From: Deltaproteobacteria bacterium Ga0077550
GTDB lineage: Bacteria; Myxococcota_A; Polyangia; Nannocystales; Nannocystaceae
Direction of reading: 5' to 3'
Length of the DNA stretch: 64,000 nt
Assembly: GCA_001464385.1 (NCBI GenBank)
Contig: LNFB01000310.1
Location: 1 to 64,000 of the forward strand
In this document: piece by piece, positions 1 to 9,007 of the stretch
How the letters are laid out: the number at the start of each line of letters is the position of its first letter
Position numbering within the stretch: position 1 is the first letter of the stretch
Translations under genes and position numbers: made by a program
Notes under the pieces: model-generated
Database searches by the model: none
What the model was told of the DNA's origin: nothing
The model's input: the letters and a program-made list of their open reading frames with translations, nothing else

Positions 1-737
1 ACCACGATCCGATCCCAGCGCGGCAATCCATCCTGCACGAAGTACTGCCAATCGCCGCCGGGGTGCAGCGCCTGCAGGTGCTCGAGCATGCGGACCACCC
101 GGACCTCGATGCTGTCGGGCGGACCGATGTCGATGAACGGGTGGTGATCGACGCCCTCGAACGCCTCGAGGCGGCAGCCGCCGATGTCGTCGCCGCAGTT
201 GCCCACGCCGTAGTCGCTCACGTAGCACGGCTGCACCACGTGGAAGCCCATCGCCGCGAGCACGCGGCCGTGCTCCTGGCCGCCGCACAGCGCTGGCGCG
301 CCCGCGCCGTGCAAGTACACGACGAGCTGGCCGATGGGCGTGGCGTTCGTGTCGAGCTGCGCCTGCTCGACGGCGAGCTTCAGCGTCGCGGCGGGATCGG
401 CCTCGTCGGGGGTGAACTCGAGCTCGTACAGCTGTGGATCGGAGACATCGACCTGCGGCCCGGGGTCGACGGGCTCGCCGGTGCTCGAGCTGTCGCTCGA
501 CTCCGAGCCGTCGGCGTCGCCCGAGGAACCCGTGTCCGCGGGCGCACTGGTCTCGGGCGTCGTGGTCGCGTCGAGGGTCGAAGGCGCCGTCGTCGTCGGC
601 CCGACCGTGCCGTCGGCGGCCCCGGTGGATCCACCCCCGGTGGACGCGTCGGTGTCGGCGTCACCGCCCCCATCGCCGCAGGCCGACATCGCGAGCGAAG
701 CGAACACGACGGAGACGAGACGCGGCGTCACGATCAT
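1..737 (-). CDS. Esterase-like lipoprotein, 3' end outside window
   Basis: The gene runs off the left edge, so only the first 245 codons are visible. The start is the ATG at 737-735, which opens a typical lipoprotein signal: hydrophobic stretch, then AMSAC with Cys20 as the lipidation site. A Ser/Thr/Asp/Gly-rich linker follows to about residue 65. The visible start of the mature domain contains LVVYLHGAG, the oxyanion-hole type motif of alpha/beta hydrolases, plus several Cys. It resembles the depolymerase-like lipoprotein at 28360-29421. The nucleophile would lie outside the window. Esterase function is inferred from the HG motif only. Confidence 0.7.
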   Translation of the reverse strand, partial: MIVTPRLVSVVFASLAMSACGDGGGDADTDASTGGGSTGAADGTVGPTTTAPSTLDATTTPETSAPADTGSSGDADGSESSDSSSTGEPVDPGPQVDVSDPQLYELEFTPDEADPAATLKLAVEQAQLDTNATPIGQLVVYLHGAGAPALCGGQEHGRVLAAMGFHVVQPCYVSDYGVGNCGDDIGGCRLEAFEGVDHHPFIDIGPPDSIEVRVVRMLEHLQALHPGGDWQYFVQDGLPRWDRIV

Positions 738-769
738 CTACGGACCTTGTCCGAGGCCGCGACGCGCCG

Positions 770-1426
770 TCAAGCGCCGCGCTTGGTGCCACGGGGTGAT
801 TTGCGTACGGACGTCGACGTCGACGTGGCCGCGGCCACCCCCGCGACAGCGGCCAAGTACGCCCGACCGCGCGGCGCGATCTCGTAGCCGACCTCGAAGC
901 TCTGCGTGAGCCCGAGGCGCTTGAGCTTGCGGACGTCGGTCTTGAACGGCAGCGTCTCGCGCCCGAGCATCGCCGCGAGCTTCGACGCGGCCACCCGCGG
1001 GTGCGCGTCGATGATCGCGAACGTCGCCGCCGTCCACGGCGCCTTGCGATCCATGCGTTCGAGCGCGCCTCGGATCGCGACGACGTCGTCCGGCGTCAGC
1101 TGATCCTCGAGCGCCAGCTCGACCCGATCCCCGTCGCCGCCGTGGTGCAACTCGACGCGCACGACCTCGGTGTCGGGCTCGATCGGCCCGAGCTCGCCGA
1201 GGTGGGCGAGCAGCTCGGCCTTCGACGCGAAGCCCGATCGCTTCGCGTCCGCGGTGCTGATCGCCGACGCCTTCACCCACCGCACGTCGTCGACCTCGAG
1301 CACGCCGATCGGGTGGCAGCGGTAGCGCCCGCCCTTGCGCACGCGCAGGGTCTGCCACCGGCGGAACGTGAGGGTGATGTCGCCGCGGGTGAGGCCGTCC
1401 CAGAACGCCCGCTTGAACAGCAGCAT
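770..1426 (-). CDS. ASCH/PUA-like domain protein
   Basis: Predicted cytoplasmic protein of 218 aa with no signal peptide. I chose the ATG at 1426 (MLLFKRAFWDG) because the homology-like part begins there; an in-frame ATG at 1474 adds only polar residues. The first 70 residues (KRAFWDGLTRGDITLTFR, then basic residues and GVLEVDDVR) look like an ASCH/PUA-like nucleic-acid-binding fold. The C-terminal half, around APWTAATFAIIDAHPRVAAS and LPFKTDVRKLKRLGLT, looks like a helical, possibly winged-helix, segment. The C-terminal 20 residues are Thr/Ser/Lys/Arg-rich. Family assignment is by eye and tentative; no partner gene is obvious. Confidence 0.65.
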   Translation of the reverse strand: MLLFKRAFWDGLTRGDITLTFRRWQTLRVRKGGRYRCHPIGVLEVDDVRWVKASAISTADAKRSGFASKAELLAHLGELGPIEPDTEVVRVELHHGGDGDRVELALEDQLTPDDVVAIRGALERMDRKAPWTAATFAIIDAHPRVAASKLAAMLGRETLPFKTDVRKLKRLGLTQSFEVGYEIAPRGRAYLAAVAGVAAATSTSTSVRKSPRGTKRGA

Positions 1427-1512
1427 GGACCCCACGGTATTCGAGGTGTCGGAATTTTTCCCGGACCACCGCATCCTCGCGGGGACCCCGTCCGTCGTCG
1501 GGGACGAGACCC

Positions 1513-1980
<468 letters not shown>

Positions 1981-2025
1981 TCGCGGTTCCCTCGGTGCGC
2001 ATCGCGGGCGTAGCCTCGCTCTAGG

Positions 2026-2901
2026 ATGACCGCCGTCGCACCGCCGCCCGACCTCGCCGCCGCCCGCGAACGCTTCCTCGGGATGGTCGACGATCTGCGA
2101 CCCGACCTCCACCGCTACGCCTCGCGACTCGTGGGCTCGGCGATCGACGGCGAGGACATCGTCCAGGACACGCTCGCCAAGGCCTTCTACGCCCTCAGCC
2201 TCTCGGCCGAGGTGCCGCCGTTGCGGCCGTGGCTGTTCCGCATCGCCCGGAACACGGCGATCGATTTCCTGCGCCGCTACGACCACCGCATGGTGGATTC
2301 GCTCCCCGACGCCGAGCCGATGGCACCCGACGACTTCCCCCGTGACCCGACCGCCCTCACAGCGGGCCTGTCGGCGTTCATGGCCCTGCCGGTGACGCAG
2401 CGCAGCGCGGTCATCCTGAAGGACGTGCTCGACGCGTCGCTCGCCGAGATCGCCGAGCACCTCGGCACCACCGTCGAGGCCGTGAAGGCGCTGCTGGTCC
2501 GCGGCCGCGCGGCGCTGCGGGCCCACGGCGGCGAGGCCCGACCGATCACCGCCACGAACGGATCGCCCCAGCACCGCGCCCTCGTCGAGCAGTACGTCGC
2601 CCTGTTCAACCGCCGCGACTGGCCCGGCGTGCAGGCCCTCCTGCTCGAGGAGGTCCGCCTCGATCTCGTCGCCAAGTCGCAGCGCCAGGGCAAGTCGGTG
2701 GGCGGCTACTTCGCCCGCTACGCCCAGGACCCCGACGTCACCCTGCGACTCGGCCGCTGCGAGGGCCGCGAGGTCCTCGGCGTGTTCCGCAGCGGCGGCG
2801 CGTCACCGGAGTACATCATCGTCCTCGAGAGCGAGGGCGGGCGCGTGTCGTTCATCCGCGACTTCCGCTACGTGCCGTACATGGCGGAGGTGGAGGAGTA
2901 G
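2026..2901 (+). CDS. ECF sigma factor with C-terminal SnoaL-like domain
   Basis: 291-aa alternative sigma factor. Region sigma2 (about 20-90) contains RYASRLVGSAIDGEDIVQDT and the WLFRIARNTAIDFLRR core. Region sigma4 (about 125-170) contains LPVTQRSAVILKDVLDASLAEIA with a helix-turn-helix. From about residue 185 (PQHRALVEQYVALFNRRDW) a SnoaL-like domain follows, ending in SFIRDFRYVPYM, which places it among ECF groups with a regulatory SnoaL tail (SigJ-like or ECF41-like). In such groups the tail replaces an anti-sigma factor. The last 98 bp of coding sequence (2792-2889) recur exactly at 3478-3575. Target promoters are unknown. Confidence 0.9.
   Translation: MTAVAPPPDLAAARERFLGMVDDLRPDLHRYASRLVGSAIDGEDIVQDTLAKAFYALSLSAEVPPLRPWLFRIARNTAIDFLRRYDHRMVDSLPDAEPMAPDDFPRDPTALTAGLSAFMALPVTQRSAVILKDVLDASLAEIAEHLGTTVEAVKALLVRGRAALRAHGGEARPITATNGSPQHRALVEQYVALFNRRDWPGVQALLLEEVRLDLVAKSQRQGKSVGGYFARYAQDPDVTLRLGRCEGREVLGVFRSGGASPEYIIVLESEGGRVSFIRDFRYVPYMAEVEE
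2792..2889 (+). repeat. 98-bp direct repeat, copy 1 (inside sigma gene)
   Basis: This is the 3' end of the ECF sigma gene, stopping four codons before its stop. It matches 3478-3575 base for base in the same orientation, with 588 bp between the copies. It is presumably the parental copy because it completes a normal SnoaL domain. Confidence 0.95.
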
Positions 2902-2908
2902 GCGCGGC

Positions 2909-3541
2909 TCATCTGCGCGAACCGAGGCCGAAGTCCAGCCCGAGGGCCAGGAACGCCAGCGGCGGGAAGGCCATGCGCTGCTTCTCACCGCCCTCCACCA
3001 CCGCACCGATCGCGCCGAGGTTCGCGCGTCCGACCACCTGGGTGATCATCGCGACCTGCACGTTGATCGCGAGCCGGCGCGCGACGTCGTGGCTCCACTC
3101 GACCGACGGCCCGACGTTGAACCCGTTGGCGACGATGTCGCCCGAGAACGTGTCGTTCTCGAAGCCCTGCTTCGTATAGTTGTAGCCGAGCATCGCCCCG
3201 AGCCGCAGCCGCGAGCGGGCCGAAGTGCGGATCGGCACCTTCAACGCGGCGCCGATCGAGAACAGGTGCATGCGCAGCCCATCGGTCGGCGCGGTGCCGC
3301 GCTCCTTGATCCCGCGCAGCGAGTAGTGCAGGTACGGCCCCATCTCGAAGTGGTCGCCCAGGGCGATCATCGCGTCCGCGTGGAGCACGAACCCGACCCC
3401 GACCTTGGTCTTCGAGACCTTGTGGGGCGTGGCGGAGCCCGGGAAGCCGAGGCCCACGCGCGGCGAGATCGTGACCCGCGGCGGCGCGTCACCGGAGTAC
3501 ATCATCGTCCTCGAGAGCGAGGGCGGGCGCGTGTCGTTCAT
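2909..3541 (-). CDS. Outer-membrane beta-barrel-like protein with disrupted 5' end
   Basis: The body (ISPRVGLGFPG..., then alternating strands with ALGDHFEMGPYLHYSL, LRLGAMLGYNY, AINVQVAMITQVVG, ending FLALGLDFGLG) looks like a small outer-membrane barrel, and such proteins need a signal peptide. None is present. The first 20 or so residues of the open frame are antisense to the second copy of the 98-bp sigma repeat (3478-3575), and a TAG lies five codons upstream of the nominal ATG at 3541. The natural start and signal sequence appear to have been lost where the repeat was pasted in. The gene is therefore probably a pseudogene or makes a non-exported product. It converges with the sigma gene (7-bp gap). 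Confidence 0.6.
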   Translation of the reverse strand: MNDTRPPSLSRTMMYSGDAPPRVTISPRVGLGFPGSATPHKVSKTKVGVGFVLHADAMIALGDHFEMGPYLHYSLRGIKERGTAPTDGLRMHLFSIGAALKVPIRTSARSRLRLGAMLGYNYTKQGFENDTFSGDIVANGFNVGPSVEWSHDVARRLAINVQVAMITQVVGRANLGAIGAVVEGGEKQRMAFPPLAFLALGLDFGLGSRR

Positions 3542-3575
3542 CCGCGACTTCCGCTACGTGCCGTACATGGCGGAG
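3478..3575 (+). repeat. 98-bp direct repeat, copy 2 (replaces 5' end of barrel gene)
   Basis: Exact copy of 2792-2889. Sequence to its left belongs to the minus-strand barrel gene. Sequence to its right (3576-3682) is unrelated intergenic DNA before the next lipoprotein. On the plus strand it still encodes the sigma tail motif, but without the rest of the gene. Confidence 0.95.
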
Positions 3576-3682
3576 CGGGGATTTCGATCCCACGCCGCCG
3601 ACGTGACGCATCCGCGGCGGGCCAGGCGCGCTGGAAATCACGGTGACCTGCGGATACCGTCGCGGATGCAGAGCGATCGATC

Positions 3683-4357
3683 ATGACGCAGCCCTACCCC
3701 CGTGACGCGCGCTCGCCCCTCTGGATCCCTGTGTCCTTCGTCGCCCTGCTCGGGGCGTGCGGCGACTCGTCCGGCTCCGCCGACACCTCGAGCTCGACGG
3801 CCGCGTCGTCCACCGGCGAGCCCGCGCCGCTCACCCACGGCGCGATCACGCTCGAGTTCCGCCGCGCCGAGTCCCAGGCCGCCAACCCATTCGTCGGCGC
3901 CGCGACGGTCGAGGTCACGATGGTCTATCAGGACTGCCTGGTGGACTTCTACGACGCCAACCCGAACCTCCACCAGGACGGCCTGCTCGGGGCGCGGATC
4001 TTCGGCGGCGCCGAGCTCGACGGCGAGGGCTGGCTCGATCGTCTGTGCGCGCCGACCCTGCCGAACGCAGCGTCGTGCACGATCGAGTCGATCTCGCAGA
4101 CGCTGGCCGTCGCCCACCTGCTGACGGTGCGCTACACCCTCGAGGACGACCTCGAGGACCGCTCGCTACAGTTCGGGCCGATCCCCAACCTCGCGACGAC
4201 CGGCTGCGATCCCGTCATGCGCATGACCTCGGCGGGCGCGTCGAAGGGCTTCGACGCCGCGGGCGATCAGTCGTTCGTGGTCGAGAGCTTCGCCCCCGAG
4301 GAGGCGACGACCGACCAGGCCGAACCGATCGTGATCCGCGTCGCCGCCGTCGAGTGA
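3683..4357 (+). CDS. Lipoprotein, unknown function
   Basis: 224 aa. The first 26 residues form a lipoprotein signal ending VALLGAC, with Cys26 the likely lipidation site. A short Ser/Thr/Ala linker (SSGSADTSSSTAASSTGE) leads into a mature domain starting at about residue 50. That domain has beta-rich stretches (HGAITLEFRRAES, TVEVTMVYQDCLVDFYD, LLTVRYTLEDD) and four Cys that could form two disulfides. I do not recognise the domain. The next gene (4374-5069) converges with a 16-bp gap. Confidence 0.75.
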   Translation: MTQPYPRDARSPLWIPVSFVALLGACGDSSGSADTSSSTAASSTGEPAPLTHGAITLEFRRAESQAANPFVGAATVEVTMVYQDCLVDFYDANPNLHQDGLLGARIFGGAELDGEGWLDRLCAPTLPNAASCTIESISQTLAVAHLLTVRYTLEDDLEDRSLQFGPIPNLATTGCDPVMRMTSAGASKGFDAAGDQSFVVESFAPEEATTDQAEPIVIRVAAVE

Positions 4358-4373
4358 CGCGAGCCCGGCTCGA

Positions 4374-5069
4374 TCAGCACAGCCCCAGGCCGACGTCGCA
4401 GACGCAGGTCATCGAGTCGCACGCGGCGGTGCACGTGTCCGCTTCGCTGCACGAGATGATGCAGCCGCTGCCGCAGGTCAGCGTGCAATCGCTGCCGGGG
4501 TTGCAGTCCTGCGGGCAGCCCTCGTTGCAGTCGAAGGTGCAGTCGCCGCCGTCGCAGCTCTGCTGACAGCCGTCGCCGTCGCAGCTCGCGTCACACGTCG
4601 CATCGGCGTCGCAGTCCTGCGCACAATCACCGCCCGAGCAATGCAGCGTGCACGTCGCACCGGCGGCGCACTCCTGGTTGCAGCCGCCGCCCGAGCACTC
4701 GAACGCGCAGGTCTGACCGCCGTCGCAGATCTGCGCGCAGCCGCCCTCGACACAGTCCTCGCCGGCGCCGGTGTCGGTCCCCGTGTCGGGATCCGAGTCC
4801 CCGGTCTCACCCGTGTCGGCGGTCGTCTCGGCCGCGGTGGTGCTCGCCGACGTGCCAGCGGTCGTGCCCGCCGTCGTGCCTGCCGTCGTGCCTGCGGTCG
4901 TCGCGTCCGCCGTGGTCGTCGACATCGTCGTCGACGCGCCCGAGGCCGTCCCGGTCTCGGATCCGCCGTCCCCCGCGTCGTCGCCGTCGTCGGTGGCGAT
5001 CACACAGCCGCCGACGAGCAGCGCGAAGCAGGCGATCCGGGTGGGCAGGGCAAGTTCCAGTCGTGGCAT
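4374..5069 (-). CDS. Cys-rich CxxxC-repeat lipoprotein
   Basis: 231 aa. The ATG at 5069 was chosen over upstream starts because it follows GGAGG by about 10 bases and opens a clean lipoprotein signal (ACFALLVGGC, Cys22). Residues 25-100 are a Thr/Ser/Ala/Asp linker containing a tandem TTAG repeat. The remaining 125 or so residues are an array of more than ten CxxxC units separated by 3-5 Gly/Asp/Ala residues, for example CAQIC, CAFEC, CNQEC, CTLHC, CAQDC, CDASC, CQQSC, CTFDC. Such spacing suggests a disulfide-stacked solenoid or metal-rich surface protein, which is inference. It is divergent from the radical SAM gene at 5230. Confidence 0.8.
   Translation of the reverse strand: MPRLELALPTRIACFALLVGGCVIATDDGDDAGDGGSETGTASGASTTMSTTTADATTAGTTAGTTAGTTAGTSASTTAAETTADTGETGDSDPDTGTDTGAGEDCVEGGCAQICDGGQTCAFECSGGGCNQECAAGATCTLHCSGGDCAQDCDADATCDASCDGDGCQQSCDGGDCTFDCNEGCPQDCNPGSDCTLTCGSGCIISCSEADTCTAACDSMTCVCDVGLGLC
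4861..4896. repeat. 12-bp tandem repeat, 3 units
   Basis: Three near-identical 12-bp units inside the CxxxC lipoprotein gene. On the minus strand they encode TTAG repeats in the linker after the lipobox. The repeat sits in a low-complexity linker, so copy number probably varies between strains. Confidence 0.7.
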
Positions 5070-5229
5070 CTCGGACGATCCTCCGCGCCGGGTCGTGGCG
5101 CGCCGCCGGTAGAGGGGCCAGCACCGCCGATCGATTGCGGGTCCCCGACGATTTCTACGGCCCACGCCGACGCGGTGCCGTGGACGCGCGCCTGGCTGTC
5201 GCGAGCCGAGCGTGCTAGGCTCGCGACCT

Positions 5230-6561
5230 ATGTCGTTGGAAGATGTTCGTCGTCGTCTGCCCGTGGTGGATGCCCTGCCGACGCCGGACAGTCGCTGGGC
5301 CTCCAATACGCGGCGGACGGCCGCCAAGGCGCCCCGATGGGCCGTCTGGGAACTGACACTCGCCTGCGATCAGAAGTGTGCGCATTGCGGTCCGCGGGCT
5401 GGCGAGCGCCGCCCCGACGAGCTGACCACCGAGGAGTGCCTCGCGGTCGTGCGCGAGCTGAAGGAGCTCGGCTGCGGCGAGGTGGTGCTCATCGGCGGCG
5501 AGGCCTACCTCCGCAACGATTTCATCCTGGTGATCCGGGCGATCCGCGAGGCCGGGATGAGCTGCACGATGACCACCGGCGGGCTCAACCTCACCAAGGC
5601 CCGCGCCGAGGCGATGGTCGAGGCCGGCATCGGCAGCGTGACGTTCTCGATCGACGGGCTCGAGGCCACCCACGATCGCCTGCGCGGCGTCCCCGGCAGC
5701 TGGAAGCGCGCGTTCGCGGGGATGCGACACATCCGCGAGGCCGGCGGACGGGTCGCCTCCAACACGCAGATCAACGCGCTGACCCGCACCGAGCTGCTGC
5801 CCCTGCTCGATCTCCTCGCGGACGCCGGCGCACATTCGTGGCAGCTGCAGATCACGGTCCCCCACGGCAACGCGGCCGACCACCCCGAGATCATCCTGCA
5901 GCCCCACTCGTATCTCGAGCTGTTCGAGACGCTGGATGCGGTGGTCGATCGCTGCGCCGAGCGCCGCGTGCGGCTGTGGCCGGGCAACAACCTCGGTTAC
6001 TTCGGGCCGCTCGAGCGGCGGCTCCGCGCCGCCCAGAACAAGCACTGGCGCGGCTGCGTCGCGGGCGTCTCGGTGGTCGGCATCGAGAGCAATGGTGGCA
6101 TCAAGAATTGCCCGAGCCTCGGCGGCCCGGTCAACGTCGGCGGCCAGTGGCGCGTGCACGGCATCCGCAAGATCTGGGAGGAGAGCTATCAGCTCGGCTA
6201 CATCCGCGAGCGCACCGTCGACGATCTCTGGGGGTATTGCCGCACGTGCTACTACGCCGAGACGTGCATGGCGGGGTGCACCGCCGCGGCCGAGCCGTTG
6301 CTCGGGCGCCCGGGCAACAATCCATTTTGTCACCACCGCGCGGTGCAGATGGACAAGCAGGGGCTGCGCGAGCGCATCGAGCAGGTGCGGGGCGCCGCGG
6401 GCGGTGGCTTCGACAACGGGCTGTTCCGGGTGATCCGCGAGCACAAGGATCCCGAGCTGCGCGCGGCCCACGGGCCGGTGGCGATCGAGGAGCCCCGCGT
6501 CTCGCGATTGGTCGAACCGACGGGGCCCGGCTACGACGCGGTGCTCGACCCCGCACCGTAG
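5230..6561 (+). CDS. Radical SAM/SPASM domain enzyme
   Basis: 443 aa, cytoplasmic. The radical SAM cluster motif CDQKCAHC (CxxxCxxC, Cys46/50/53) follows WELTLA, and GGEAY sits where GGEP normally lies. FSIDGLEATHDRLRG is the usual conserved strand-loop. The C-terminal third has the Cys pattern of a SPASM auxiliary-cluster domain: GCVAG, KNCPSL, then CRTCYYAETCMAGC and a last Cys in NNPFCHH. SPASM enzymes mostly modify ribosomal peptides or act as protein maturases; the substrate here is unknown. The ATG at 5230 is preferred over a GTG at 5212. The divergent CxxxC protein and the zinc-ribbon proteins downstream are candidate substrates by proximity only. Confidence 0.9.
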   Translation: MSLEDVRRRLPVVDALPTPDSRWASNTRRTAAKAPRWAVWELTLACDQKCAHCGPRAGERRPDELTTEECLAVVRELKELGCGEVVLIGGEAYLRNDFILVIRAIREAGMSCTMTTGGLNLTKARAEAMVEAGIGSVTFSIDGLEATHDRLRGVPGSWKRAFAGMRHIREAGGRVASNTQINALTRTELLPLLDLLADAGAHSWQLQITVPHGNAADHPEIILQPHSYLELFETLDAVVDRCAERRVRLWPGNNLGYFGPLERRLRAAQNKHWRGCVAGVSVVGIESNGGIKNCPSLGGPVNVGGQWRVHGIRKIWEESYQLGYIRERTVDDLWGYCRTCYYAETCMAGCTAAAEPLLGRPGNNPFCHHRAVQMDKQGLRERIEQVRGAAGGGFDNGLFRVIREHKDPELRAAHGPVAIEEPRVSRLVEPTGPGYDAVLDPAP

Positions 6562-6585
6562 TCGCGTGACGACGGTGGCGCGCGC

Positions 6586-7083
6586 TCAACCGTTCGGGTC
6601 GGTGTCGCCGGTGCCGCTCGACGTGGTGGCGCCCGTCTCGCTGCCGGTGGTCTCCGTCGTGCTCGTGGTCTCCGGGAACGGATCGGTGCTCGTCGACTCG
6701 TCCGGCCCGGCGTAGGTGACGGCGTCGGCGTCGGTCGGGTCGTACGTGGTCGACACCGAGACCGAGGTGCTCGATCCCGAATCCGTGATCGAGGCGTCGT
6801 CGGGGCCGGCGTACGTCACCGCGTCGGCGCTCTGCTCCGCGCTGGAGATCGTCTCCTCACCGACGGTCGTGCTGCCCGTGCTACCCGTTGCCCCCGTCGT
6901 TCCGGTGTCGTTGCCCGCCGTCGTGCCGCACGACACCGTGGCCAACGTCAGTCCCGCCGCGAGACCGAACAGCCGGAGCCCGGCATTGGACAGGACGCTC
7001 GCACGCCGATCGCAGAATGGGCACCACGTCTCCTCCGAGCGGATGAGGCAACCACAACCTTCGCAATCCACATAGGCCACCAT
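6586..7083 (-). CDS. Small zinc-ribbon/lipobox protein with YAGPD repeats
   Basis: 165 aa. Residues 7-27 form a two-pair zinc ribbon (CEGCGC and CPFC). A hydrophobic stretch follows and ends in TLATVSCG, a lipobox-like Cys about 50 residues in, later than usual because the ribbon precedes the signal. The rest is a Ser/Thr/Asp/Gly tail with two copies of DAVTYAGPD. The architecture matches the 9008-9469 protein exactly, with the HTTM gene between them. The ATG at 7083 is where the ribbon begins; the longer frame upstream is low-complexity. Function is unknown. The tail could be a modified or surface-exposed peptide, which is inference. Confidence 0.75.
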   Translation of the reverse strand: MVAYVDCEGCGCLIRSEETWCPFCDRRASVLSNAGLRLFGLAAGLTLATVSCGTTAGNDTGTTGATGSTGSTTVGEETISSAEQSADAVTYAGPDDASITDSGSSTSVSVSTTYDPTDADAVTYAGPDESTSTDPFPETTSTTETTGSETGATTSSGTGDTDPNG

Positions 7084-7147
7084 CGGTTCAAGGTAGCGCG
7101 GCCTTTCGTCGACGTCCAGGGGCCGACGCCGATCGCCCGCCTGCGGC

Positions 7148-9004
7148 GTGCCGGACGGGCGTTCGCGGTACCATGGTCGCGCGGTGGGTGGCACAGGGGC
7201 GGCGTGGATCTTCGCCGGGGGACTGCTCGTCGCCCTCGGGTGGGTCGCGGCGCGCCGCGAGGCCCTCGCCCGGGTGTTGTTCGCGACCGTCGATCCCCGG
7301 CCGATGGCCATCTTCCGCATCGGCTTCGGCGCGTGCCTGCTCGCGCTGGTGTGGGAGACCGCGCCGCTGTCCGAGTACCTGTTCTCGGACGAGGGCCTGC
7401 TGCCACGCGCCGCGGTCGCCGAGGCGCGCGGCGTCCAGGGCCTCGGGCCCGGCGGACCCGAGGGGTTGCTCGGCGGGCTGCGCTACCTCGTCGACGGACG
7501 CTGGTCGCTGCTGCACCTGTATGATCCGCCGTGGTTCGCCCGCGCCCACGTCGTCGCGCTCGGCATCGCCGCGCTGGCGCTGACGCTCGGCTGGCGCACC
7601 CGCACCGCGACCGTGATCGCGTGGCTGCTGCTCGTCGGCCTGCTCCGGCGCGGCGACGCCCACTGGGGCGGCGAGCAGGTGTTCACCGGATTCCTGTTCG
7701 TGTCGATGTTCGCGGACGGCGGCGCCGCGTATGGCGTCGATGCATGGCGACGGCGCGCCGCGTTCCCCGAGCCGCGGCGGATCCCCGCGTGGCCGCAGGC
7801 ACTGCTCGCCCTGCAGCTCGCCGTCGCGTACGCGGCCAACGGCTGGGCGAAGACCGGCCCGACGTGGATGTCGGGCGACACCCTCGGACTCGCGGTGCAG
7901 CTCGATCGCTACGCGCGGATCGACTGGCACTGGCTGCTCGCGCTCGTCGGCCCGTGGCCGCTGCGCCTCGCGACGTGGGGCGTGCTGTGGTGGGAGCGGC
8001 TGTTCCCGATCGTACTCGTGGGCCTGTGGTGGCGCGCCTGCGCTGCGCTCGGCGTGCCGAGCCTCGGTAGCGGGGTGCTGCGCACGCGCGCGGCGTGGCT
8101 CGTGGATCCGCGGCCGTGGCTCGGCTTCGGCCTGATTTTCCACGGCATCGCCATGGTGCTGTTCGAGTTCGGCGCGTTCGTCGGCGCGACAGTCTCGGCC
8201 TATGCGCTGTGCGGGCTCGCGGCGCCGTGGACGACGACGCGCCTCGATCCCGCGCCGCCGGCCGCGGCCCCATCGCTGCCCGCAGCAGCGTGGTTTGCCG
8301 CGGTGGCGATCATCGGCGCGGTCGGCCTCGTGTCGATCGCGACCGGCGTCGTCGCGTGGTGGTATGGCGGCTGGGCGGCCGTCGCGGTCGGGTTGTTCGT
8401 CGTCGGTCGCCCGGCCCTGCGACCGAGGCGCCTCGCCGCGGGGCTCCTGGTCGCCCACCACACCTGCGCGCTGCTGCTCTGGCAGTCGCCGACCTCGCCC
8501 TGGCGCGACCGGGCCCGCGCGATGGTCGAGCCGTGGATGGAGCGCACGTACACGCGGCAGCTGTGGTCGATGTTCGCGCCCAACGGCCCGACGCGCGATC
8601 AGACGGTCCGCACCACCGTGGTCGTCGGCGGAGCCCGTCATGACCTGCGCACCGAGCTCGAGCACGACCTGCGCCGCCCGTACCTGCTGCACGACCGGTG
8701 GCGCAAGATCGACGAGGGCGTCAGCGGCTATCGACGTGGGCTGGCGCAGTGGCACGCGCGGTGGGTCTGCCGTCGCTGGGCGATCGACCACGGCGGCGAG
8801 GTGCCGGATCGCGTGGTGCTCGAGCGCGTGGTCGCCCCGTTCGCCCCGCAGGACGCGCCGGATCGCGACGCGTGGTTCTGGGCGCACGCGAGCATCGAGC
8901 CCCTCGTCGAGGTCGCGTGCGCCCAGGATCCGTTCGGGGTGCCCGACGCCGAGGTCCTCGCGCGCCACGGGCTCGCGCCGTCGGGGCCCACCGACACGCC
9001 GTGA
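7148..9004 (+). CDS. HTTM domain (gamma-carboxylase-like) membrane protein
   Basis: 618 aa from the GTG at 7148; an in-frame GTG at 7184 is an equally good start and there is no clear ribosome site at either. Residues 40-320 match the HTTM pattern: DPRPMAIFRIGFGACLL, then SEYLFSDEGLLPR, then several membrane helices with WGGEQVFTGFLFVSMFADGG. More helices follow to about residue 450, then a soluble C-terminal domain (WSMFAPNGPTRDQTVR onward). HTTM proteins are related to vitamin-K-dependent gamma-glutamyl carboxylase, but many have no proven activity. Its stop lies 3 bp from the end of the convergent 9008-9469 gene. Confidence 0.88.
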   Translation: MPDGRSRYHGRAVGGTGAAWIFAGGLLVALGWVAARREALARVLFATVDPRPMAIFRIGFGACLLALVWETAPLSEYLFSDEGLLPRAAVAEARGVQGLGPGGPEGLLGGLRYLVDGRWSLLHLYDPPWFARAHVVALGIAALALTLGWRTRTATVIAWLLLVGLLRRGDAHWGGEQVFTGFLFVSMFADGGAAYGVDAWRRRAAFPEPRRIPAWPQALLALQLAVAYAANGWAKTGPTWMSGDTLGLAVQLDRYARIDWHWLLALVGPWPLRLATWGVLWWERLFPIVLVGLWWRACAALGVPSLGSGVLRTRAAWLVDPRPWLGFGLIFHGIAMVLFEFGAFVGATVSAYALCGLAAPWTTTRLDPAPPAAAPSLPAAAWFAAVAIIGAVGLVSIATGVVAWWYGGWAAVAVGLFVVGRPALRPRRLAAGLLVAHHTCALLLWQSPTSPWRDRARAMVEPWMERTYTRQLWSMFAPNGPTRDQTVRTTVVVGGARHDLRTELEHDLRRPYLLHDRWRKIDEGVSGYRRGLAQWHARWVCRRWAIDHGGEVPDRVVLERVVAPFAPQDAPDRDAWFWAHASIEPLVEVACAQDPFGVPDAEVLARHGLAPSGPTDTP

Positions 9005-9007
9005 GCG

